Positions 58,199 to 64,000 of a stretch of DNA of 64,000 nt are shown here, piece by piece. The notes under the pieces are model-generated. The model ran no database searches, had not been told where the DNA came from, and saw only the letters and a list, made by a program, of their open reading frames with translations. The translations under genes were made by a program, and so were the position numbers. The DNA is taken from assembly GCA_964474695.1 (NCBI GenBank), contig CAYYTK010000002.1:1-64000 (forward strand), in the 5' to 3' direction. The stretch is from DAOUBP01 sp964474695 (lineage in GTDB: Bacteria > Chloroflexota > Anaerolineae > CG2-30-64-16). Every line of letters starts with the position of its first letter. Positions within the stretch are counted from its first letter, which is position 1.

Positions 58199-60763
58199 TC
58201 ACTCCAGGGCTATGCAGCTCTCCGGCAGCGCCTTACACGCCAGATCGGGCTGCGGCGCAGCATCCGCAGCGATCGTTATCGATCCGAGGACGTACTCCTC
58301 TCCGCTCCGGTTCCCAAGGGCCAACCGTACACCGGTCTGCCAGTTGTACCAGCCCACAATCACGTCATAACGGCCGGCGGCCAGGTCGCCCGGGATCGCG
58401 ACCACGTTTGCGGTCCAATGCCCGCCTGCCTCATCAGCGGTCGCCTGCCAACGCGAAACCGGTCGCGGCACAAACCACGTAGGCCCGGCATCCCCCATCG
58501 CCACCGTACGGCCGGCGCCATCACGCAGATGCAGGAATACTGAGTAGTCCTGGCCCGCGGGGCCGGCCGTACGCCAGTGCAAAGCCACCGGCAGCGCATG
58601 TCCGGGTGCAACCGCCGGCGGCGCAGCCCACTCGACTAATTGCACCGTCCACGCGCCATCGGTGAACTGCGCTTCGACCTCCCTGGCAGGGTCGGGCGCG
58701 CCGGTCAGCGGCGCGAGAGCGCCCTTGCGACGCACCCACGAGGGCAACCGCAGCCAACCATCAGGCGCGATCTCCACGTCCCGACCGGCCGCCCCAGATC
58801 CGATCTCCGGCCACAAGACGCCATCCCCGGTCATCGCGTTGAGCACGGGAGCCCATGCTTTCGGCAAAAACCACGCCGTGCTCTCGGTCACCACGGTCTC
58901 GCCCGGCTGCCAACGCTCCGGCGGATACCAGAGCAGCGCCGGCATGGGTCGCAGGGCGGCATCGTCCGCCACTTCGCCTGTGGGCGTCAAAACCTGGAAG
59001 CCCAATGTCGTGCCCGGCGCCAATGGTTGGTCGGCCTGCCAATAGAACCTGAGGCTTGTCAATCGCCACTTTGGGTTGTCGACGATGTCATAGCCTACCA
59101 GCCTGAGCTGGCTGCCGAACCTAACATCCAGCGGGTATTGTGGCGCCTGCTGAGCACGCGCGAAGCTGTAGAAAGCGTCCGGCAATTCTGTTGCGAAAGC
59201 AGCCGCCCCACGCGCCAGGAGTACGTAGCCATCCGCAGCATCCACCACACCAAACTCGCCGGACGCGAGAAGTCCCTCCAGACCGGCCTTGACATCACTG
59301 GGGTGCATGTCCGTGGTGCCCGCTACATCCACCAAAACGTAGTCGGCGTGCGCGGTCACGGGGAACAGATAGATATACTGGCGGTGCGTAAAGTGCGGAT
59401 AGAGGGCCGGCGTGGTGCTCAGCGGCGCCGCAGGCGGGATCTGCGCGCTGAAACGTGCCAGCAAACGCTCGTGTGCCGTCACCGGGGGCCATCCGTGCGT
59501 CGGACCGCGCCGGAACTCGCCACCCATCGGCGTGAAACCCTCGGCCACCTGGTAGAGGAGCGCACAGGCCAGCACCAGGCACAGCACCGATGCAGGCAGA
59601 ATACGGCTCCGGGGGAGGGCCCAGCCCTGGCTGCGCCTCTTGGGCAGCAGACGGGCCGCGCCGATCGCCCCGGCTGCCACAAATAAGGGCACGAGCGGGG
59701 CGGAGTAATGGAGTTCTCCCGAATACTGCATCACGTACGAGCTGAGCAGATTGGCCAAGAGCAGAGGACTGGCAACCAACAACGGCTCAGGGCCGAGCAG
59801 GGCCAGCCCGGCGGTAGGGATCAGCAGGCCCAGGAGATAGCCGGCCCGCAACGGCTCCGCTGCGATACGCAACACCGTCACCGGCTTAGTCACCAGCGAC
59901 ACCAACACATCACCGAAAGAATCGCCCAAGGCGCCATAGCGCGCCGCGTAGGGCGTCTGGTCCAGCATGTAGGTTACTGCAGCAAAGTGAGGAATAACAA
60001 CGAACGTAGTTATGTAAAACCAAATCAGGCCGGCCAAGAAGATGCCGGCGCCGACTGCAACGCCGGGAGTGCGCGGAGAAACCCGATTACGTCGCGCACC
60101 GGCATAACTCACGATCGCGGCATAAGCGCCCAGGCCCGCGCCCAGCAGCGCCGCGCCCTCTTGGACCGCCATCACCAGCAGGGACCACAGGATGAACCAG
60201 CCCCAACGTTTTCGCTCACATGTCCACAGCGCGGCGGCGATCAGTGGCGCAGCGAATGGCATCGCATGGAACTCCGCGACGGCAGCCGCTTGCAGTTGTG
60301 GGGACAACAGGTAGGCGGCAGCGAACACCATCCCACCCCACTCTGCCATCTCACCCAGTCCCGCATCCGCCAGCTTCTTCCGGGCGAGGAGAAAAATGGG
60401 CCACGCGCCGGCCGCAAGAGCGATCGCTTGCAGTATCAACAGCGCCCGCACGTCATCCCACAACCAGAAAACCGGTGAGATCACCGCGAAGATGGGTTCC
60501 ACATGGTCGGTCAAACGCGTCAGGAGCTGATCCTTTCTGATCTCCTGGACAAAGCGACCGTGCGCCGTATTCCAGATGGCCTGGTCCATCTGTCCCAGGT
60601 CGGATTTGTGCGTCAGTTGGGCGTCGTGTTGGCGGATGCTGTAAGCCGAGAACCAAGCGGCGAACAGCACCATCAACCCAACCACGATCAAGCCCGCAGC
60701 GCGACGAGCAGGTAAATCCGATGTCCAACGGGAAGGGGCAACAGCAGTCACGATTCTTTTCAC
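58199..60763 (-). CDS. DUF2079-family membrane protein with C-terminal beta domains
   Basis: 854 aa from a GTG. About 12 helices; the DUF2079 hallmarks SDLGQMDQAIWNTAHGRFVQ and LTDHVEPIFAVISPVFWLW are near residues 54-105, and AVAEFHAMPFAAPLIAAAL is also typical. These proteins are GT-C-like and of unknown reaction. After about residue 560 come two beta-sandwich modules (LRLVGYDIVDNPKWRLTSLR; VQLVEWAAPPAVAPGHALPV) similar to the end of the neighbouring GT39-like protein. Probable envelope glycan or lipid modification. Confidence 0.88.
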   Translation of the reverse strand: MKRIVTAVAPSRWTSDLPARRAAGLIVVGLMVLFAAWFSAYSIRQHDAQLTHKSDLGQMDQAIWNTAHGRFVQEIRKDQLLTRLTDHVEPIFAVISPVFWLWDDVRALLILQAIALAAGAWPIFLLARKKLADAGLGEMAEWGGMVFAAAYLLSPQLQAAAVAEFHAMPFAAPLIAAALWTCERKRWGWFILWSLLVMAVQEGAALLGAGLGAYAAIVSYAGARRNRVSPRTPGVAVGAGIFLAGLIWFYITTFVVIPHFAAVTYMLDQTPYAARYGALGDSFGDVLVSLVTKPVTVLRIAAEPLRAGYLLGLLIPTAGLALLGPEPLLVASPLLLANLLSSYVMQYSGELHYSAPLVPLFVAAGAIGAARLLPKRRSQGWALPRSRILPASVLCLVLACALLYQVAEGFTPMGGEFRRGPTHGWPPVTAHERLLARFSAQIPPAAPLSTTPALYPHFTHRQYIYLFPVTAHADYVLVDVAGTTDMHPSDVKAGLEGLLASGEFGVVDAADGYVLLARGAAAFATELPDAFYSFARAQQAPQYPLDVRFGSQLRLVGYDIVDNPKWRLTSLRFYWQADQPLAPGTTLGFQVLTPTGEVADDAALRPMPALLWYPPERWQPGETVVTESTAWFLPKAWAPVLNAMTGDGVLWPEIGSGAAGRDVEIAPDGWLRLPSWVRRKGALAPLTGAPDPAREVEAQFTDGAWTVQLVEWAAPPAVAPGHALPVALHWRTAGPAGQDYSVFLHLRDGAGRTVAMGDAGPTWFVPRPVSRWQATADEAGGHWTANVVAIPGDLAAGRYDVIVGWYNWQTGVRLALGNRSGEEYVLGSITIAADAAPQPDLACKALPESCIALE

Positions 60764-60809
60764 TTGATGGATTTTGCGACCGATCCCAGATCGATCCGCC
60801 GCCTGATCT

Positions 60810-60838
60810 ATTGTAAACCAAAAGACGGAATAAACGAA
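60810..60838 (-). promoter_or_regulatory. candidate promoter of the DUF2079 gene
   Basis: TTCGTT, 17 nt, TACAAT on the minus strand. The -35 is weak, the -10 good. Confidence 0.45.
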
Positions 60839-60893
60839 TATCGGCGCGTGGCTGCGGGCGGGTGCAGTGATCCTGAATGATCGGTGAGTGGAA

Positions 60894-60922
60894 TTGTAGA
60901 GACGCGCAGGATCGACTATAAT
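60894..60922 (+). promoter_or_regulatory. promoter of the sulfotransferase gene
   Basis: TTGTAG, 17 nt, perfect TATAAT, about 90 nt before the ATG at 61014; divergent from the DUF2079 promoter. Confidence 0.65.
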
Positions 60923-61013
60923 CGTCTGTTGCCGCCGCTGGCTTTGTCAGCACAGGCGAGAGACCCCCTTGCAGGCGCCTCGACGGATGCGCAGGCCAGG
61001 ATTTGAGGCAGAT

Positions 61014-61595
61014 ATGACCAGCGATTTCATTACGGTTGTCTCCGGGGTGCCGAGATCAGGGACCTCAATGATGATGCAGATGCTTGAAGCCGGCGGGATG
61101 CAGATCCTGACCGACAGCATCCGTACGGCGAACCAGGATAACCCTCGCGGCTATTATGAGTTTGAGCCCGTCAAGGGATTGCCCAAGGGGAACTCCGACT
61201 GGGCGCCGCTGGCCCAGGGAAAAGTCGTCAAGGTCATATCCGCCTTGCTGGAATATCTGCCCGCGAACTACGATTACAAGCTGGTGTTCATGCAGCGCAG
61301 GATCGATGAAGTGATCGCCTCGCAGCGCCGAATGCAATCACACCGGGGCGAACCGCAATCCGAAATCAGTGATGAGAAGCTGGCCGGGATGCTTGAGCGA
61401 CATCTCACCAGGGTGAAAGCCTGGCTGTCTCTGCAACCTAACATCACGGCCGTTTCCATCGACTACAATCAGCTTATAACCGACCCACTCCCCCACGCAT
61501 TGGCCGTCAACCACCTTGTGGGAGGGCGACTGGACGTGCAGCAGATGTGCGCTGTGGTGAACCCGACACTGTATCGAAACAGATCGCCGCAATGA
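61014..61595 (+). CDS. small sulfotransferase-family protein
   Basis: 193 aa from MTSDFITVVSGVPRSGTSMM; GAGG lies upstream of this ATG and a 15-residue longer start is rejected. VSGVPRSGTSMMMQML is the 5'-phosphosulfate-binding P-loop-like motif of sulfotransferases. KLVFMQRRIDEVIASQRRM matches the 3'-phosphate region (R...S). It would use PAPS to sulfate a small molecule or glycan; the acceptor is unknown. Shorter than most sulfotransferases (about 250-300 aa). Followed by the phosphatase-superfamily gene after 18 nt. Confidence 0.85.
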   Translation: MTSDFITVVSGVPRSGTSMMMQMLEAGGMQILTDSIRTANQDNPRGYYEFEPVKGLPKGNSDWAPLAQGKVVKVISALLEYLPANYDYKLVFMQRRIDEVIASQRRMQSHRGEPQSEISDEKLAGMLERHLTRVKAWLSLQPNITAVSIDYNQLITDPLPHALAVNHLVGGRLDVQQMCAVVNPTLYRNRSPQ

Positions 61596-61613
61596 TCATC
61601 TCCGAGGTATATC

Positions 61614-63359
61614 ATGTCTGACCATCCGTCGGCTCGCCGTGTCCTGGTCATCGGCCTGGACGGAGCCACCTTCAATGTCATTAAGCCGTTGATCGCCCAA
61701 GGGCGTCTGCCCACCCTGGCGCGCCTGATGCGTGAAGGAGCTCACGTCCCGTTGCGCTCCACCATCCAACCTTCTTCAGAGCAGGCCTGGGCCAGCTTCA
61801 TGACCGGCGTGCAAAACGGCAAGCATGGCGTTTTCAGCTTCGTGCGACGACGGCCGGGGAGCTACGAATTCGAGTACATCAGCGGGCGGAACGTCCGCGC
61901 ACCGGCGTTGTGGGATATCCTCTCAGACCGCGGCCGTCCGACGATCACCATCAACGTCCCCATGACTTATCCCCCGCATCCGGTGAAGGGTGTGCTCATC
62001 GGTGGGCTGATGTCACCGGGGGAACACAGCCGCTTCACCTATCCGGATGGCATATACGAGGAGTTGTGCCAGGCCGTAGGCGGATACATTATCGATGTGG
62101 ATATCGAGCGAGGCGACCTGACCCATGAGGAAGAGGTGCGGATGGTGGAGCAGGTGTTCGAGATGACACGTCTTCGGACGGCGGCCACGCTGCACCTGGC
62201 CCACACCCGCCCCTGGGACCTGCTCACGGTCGTCTACGGCTCGCCGGACCGGGTGTCGCACAAGTTCTGGAAATATATGGACCCGACGCATCCCCTCTAC
62301 ACTGCCGAAGGGGCCGCGGATTTCGGCGAGGTGATCCCTCGCGTGTACGAGGCGATGGACGCGGCCATCGCTGAGTTATTGGCGGACCTGGCCAATGAAC
62401 AAACAACGGTCCTCATCTTGTCGGACCACGGTTTCGGGCCGATGCGCCACGCTGTCTACCTGAACAAGTGGTTGGCGCAGCATAGCTACCTGACCTACAA
62501 GTCAACAAATGCCTCTCCGGCCCAGCAGGCGCGAGCGGCATTCGTCAAGACCATGCGGCGCGCCATGCGCTGGCTCGACAACCCGCTGCTGAGCTGGCTG
62601 AAAGCCCGCGCCTTCGAGCTGCGGCCGGCGCTGAAAAGCGCGCTCTTCTCATCGATGACCTTTGCCCAGGTGGACTGGTCCCGCACCCAGGCCTTTGCGG
62701 TTGGCACAATGGGCAATATCTACCTGAACGTGCGCGGGCGGGAGCCTGCCGGAATCATCGAGCCAGGGGCAGAATACGAGAAGCTTCGAGAGCGGCTGAT
62801 GGCTGAGCTCGCGACCCTGACCGATGACACGACACAGGCGCCAGTGTTCAACGCGATCTATCGCCGGGAGGAGCTTTACCAGGGGCCGTATCTGGAAGAG
62901 GCTCCCGATATCGTCTGCCTGAAGGATGCCCGCTACCATGTTGCAGCAGTGGATTGGCGGACACGTCCCGATGATCGGGTGCTGGTGCCACTGCAACAAG
63001 GGGAACTCCTTTTCGCCGCCGACGTCTCAGCGCAGCACGAGCTGGACGGCATCCTGATCGCCTGGGGGAACGAGGTGCGCGCGGGCAAATCGCTGGCCGG
63101 AGCCCGTATTGTGGACCTTGCCCCCACCATCCTGCAACTGCTCGAAGAACCGGCGCCAGAGGAGATGGATGGCGCTCCGCTGCTTGGAGAGTCCCTGAAA
63201 ACTCTAACCAAGGACACGGAGATCAAGGCACAAGGATTTCCCGCGCCGGCTCCCACACCTGTCGTTGTAGACCGTGGGGAAAACCCGAGCGACGGCTACA
63301 CAGAGGCTGAGAAAGCGGAGCTAGAGGCCCATTTGCGCAGCCTGGGGTATCTGGACTAA
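61614..63359 (+). CDS. alkaline-phosphatase-superfamily hydrolase (type I phosphodiesterase/nucleotide pyrophosphatase-like)
   Basis: 581 aa. It begins VLVIGLDGATFNVIKPLI, where GLDG supplies a metal-binding Asp. The nucleophile is probably in SSEQAWASFMTG, where relatives have a T/S-x-x-A-W-x-S-F. PDRVSHKFWKYMDP and LILSDHGFGPM carry the further metal ligands (D..H, DH). The C-terminus ends ELEAHLRSLGYLD, as in many phosphoglycerol-transferase/phosphodiesterase-like relatives of this family. No signal peptide, so cytoplasmic. Paired with the sulfotransferase; it may act on a phosphate or sulfate ester. Confidence 0.9.
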   Translation: MSDHPSARRVLVIGLDGATFNVIKPLIAQGRLPTLARLMREGAHVPLRSTIQPSSEQAWASFMTGVQNGKHGVFSFVRRRPGSYEFEYISGRNVRAPALWDILSDRGRPTITINVPMTYPPHPVKGVLIGGLMSPGEHSRFTYPDGIYEELCQAVGGYIIDVDIERGDLTHEEEVRMVEQVFEMTRLRTAATLHLAHTRPWDLLTVVYGSPDRVSHKFWKYMDPTHPLYTAEGAADFGEVIPRVYEAMDAAIAELLADLANEQTTVLILSDHGFGPMRHAVYLNKWLAQHSYLTYKSTNASPAQQARAAFVKTMRRAMRWLDNPLLSWLKARAFELRPALKSALFSSMTFAQVDWSRTQAFAVGTMGNIYLNVRGREPAGIIEPGAEYEKLRERLMAELATLTDDTTQAPVFNAIYRREELYQGPYLEEAPDIVCLKDARYHVAAVDWRTRPDDRVLVPLQQGELLFAADVSAQHELDGILIAWGNEVRAGKSLAGARIVDLAPTILQLLEEPAPEEMDGAPLLGESLKTLTKDTEIKAQGFPAPAPTPVVVDRGENPSDGYTEAEKAELEAHLRSLGYLD

Positions 63360-63368
63360 CCCGCAGTT

Positions 63369-64000
63369 CTAGACGGATAAGTGGACCGGCTCACCGGTGC
63401 GTGCGGACTCGTACATGGCCAACACCAGCGCCAATGAGTTGCGCGCTTCGGGACCATTCGTTTTGGGTTCACGATCCTCGCGGACCGCTGCGATCATGTC
63501 CGCAATCACTGCCCGGTGGCTGGTGCCGTAAACCGAAGGCGGGTCCACCTGTTCGCGCGTCAGCAATTCCCGTTCATGCTCCAGCTCCCCTGCCACCTTC
63601 CACAACACTTTTCGGTTCAGCGCGGTGCCGCCCACCTTGGCTGAACCGCGCTCGCCGAAAATGGCCACCGAACCTTCGAGGTTCTCCGGATAGGTGACGG
63701 TCGAGCCTTCGACTGTGCCGAGCGCACCATTACGAAAACGGATCACAGCCACACCGACATCCTCAGCCTCCATACGATGCGCCAGCGTTCCGGTGTAGGC
63801 AAATACGCTCTCAGGCGCGCCGAGGAGCCATTGCAGCGCATCGATGTGATGGATCGACTGGTTCATCAGCGCGCCGCCATCCATAGCCCAGGTGCCGTGC
63901 CAGTCGTCCTCATAGTATTCCTGGGTGCGATACCAACGCACGGTCGCACTGCCGAGCAACAGCTTACCCAACGCGCCGGCATCCACCAGCCGCCGCAAAT
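63369..64000 (-). CDS. Gfo/Idh/MocA-family oxidoreductase, C-terminal part (cut by window edge)
   Basis: The last 210 or so residues are present; the N-terminal Rossmann domain lies beyond the window. Family signature GGALMNQSIHHIDALQWLLG contains the catalytic-type His pair. YTGTLAHRMEAEDVGVAVIRF and the segment with GTVEGSTVTYPENLEGSVAI follow, as in WlbA/sugar 3-dehydrogenase-type members. It would oxidise or reduce a (nucleotide) sugar with NAD(P). Converges on the preceding gene with a gap of only 9 bp and no hairpin between. Confidence 0.92.
   Translation of the reverse strand, partial: LRRLVDAGALGKLLLGSATVRWYRTQEYYEDDWHGTWAMDGGALMNQSIHHIDALQWLLGAPESVFAYTGTLAHRMEAEDVGVAVIRFRNGALGTVEGSTVTYPENLEGSVAIFGERGSAKVGGTALNRKVLWKVAGELEHERELLTREQVDPPSVYGTSHRAVIADMIAAVREDREPKTNGPEARNSLALVLAMYESARTGEPVHLSV

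Noticed and set aside
60764..61013. Small gene in the divergent region before the sulfotransferase
   Set aside because: The open frames are short, lack an RBS, and the region is explained by two divergent promoters.

Overview
The window looks like a chromosomal segment of a member of the Chloroflexota, probably on the Anaerolineae/Caldilineae side. Evidence for this: high GC; an rpoBC operon and a division and cell-wall (dcw) cluster lying back to back; an nrdR-nrdJ (class II ribonucleotide reductase) unit directly after ftsZ; large secreted S8 proteases, one ending in a short FLPLLLR tail; DUF2079 and ArnT-like membrane glycosyltransferase-type proteins; and heptanucleotide repeats scattered between and inside genes. 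The taxonomic call is inference from gene content. No rRNA, tRNA, CRISPR array, prophage or transposase gene was seen.

Layout. Positions 1-12,389 (minus strand): rpoB-rpoC, then rpsL-rpsG-fusA from an own consensus promoter, then the start of tuf behind its own consensus promoter and a structured leader of about 250 nt that carries a terminator-like hairpin. Positions 12,679-31,716 (plus strand): a long dcw operon from one promoter: mraZ-rsmH-ftsL-ftsI-murF-mraY-(unknown 174 aa)-murD-ftsW-murG-(two CvpA-like membrane proteins)-murC-murB-ddl-ftsQ-ftsA-ftsZ. It ends in a strong hairpin, most genes overlap or nearly touch, and murE is absent. Positions 31,800-41,032 (plus): nrdR-nrdJ with an NrdR-box-like palindrome; a probably leaderless YdcF/DUF218 gene; a radical-SAM/B12-type protein; then pgeF-yggS-proC-yggT (sepF missing); and a lipoprotein with a duplicated domain.

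Positions 41,035-50,175 (minus): two large secreted subtilisin-like proteases and a coiled-coil zinc-ribbon protein. Positions 50,347-52,563 (plus): a tiny Flp-pilin-like ORF, comF, hpf (long ribosome-hibernation factor) and a low-molecular-weight tyrosine phosphatase. Positions 52,577-60,763 (minus): an envelope/exopolysaccharide-like region with two GT2 glycosyltransferases, a lipoprotein with SPNADGQ-type Ig-like domains, an ArnT/GT39-type membrane protein and a DUF2079 membrane protein. Positions 61,014-64,000: a small sulfotransferase and an alkaline-phosphatase-superfamily hydrolase (plus), converging on the 3' end of a Gfo/Idh/MocA oxidoreductase (minus).

The first half is core information processing and cell-wall growth: MraZ-controlled peptidoglycan precursor synthesis (MurF, MraY, MurD, MurG, MurC, MurB, Ddl) together with the divisome (FtsL, FtsI, FtsW, FtsQ, FtsA, FtsZ). 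The second half is accessory envelope and secretion functions. The observations most worth following are the attenuator-like tuf leader, the extra genes in the dcw cluster, the unusually long ftsW/murG overlap with an insertion in MurG, the heptamer/octamer repeats that have entered coding sequence in frame, and a palindromic element at 54.5 kb flanked by direct repeats.
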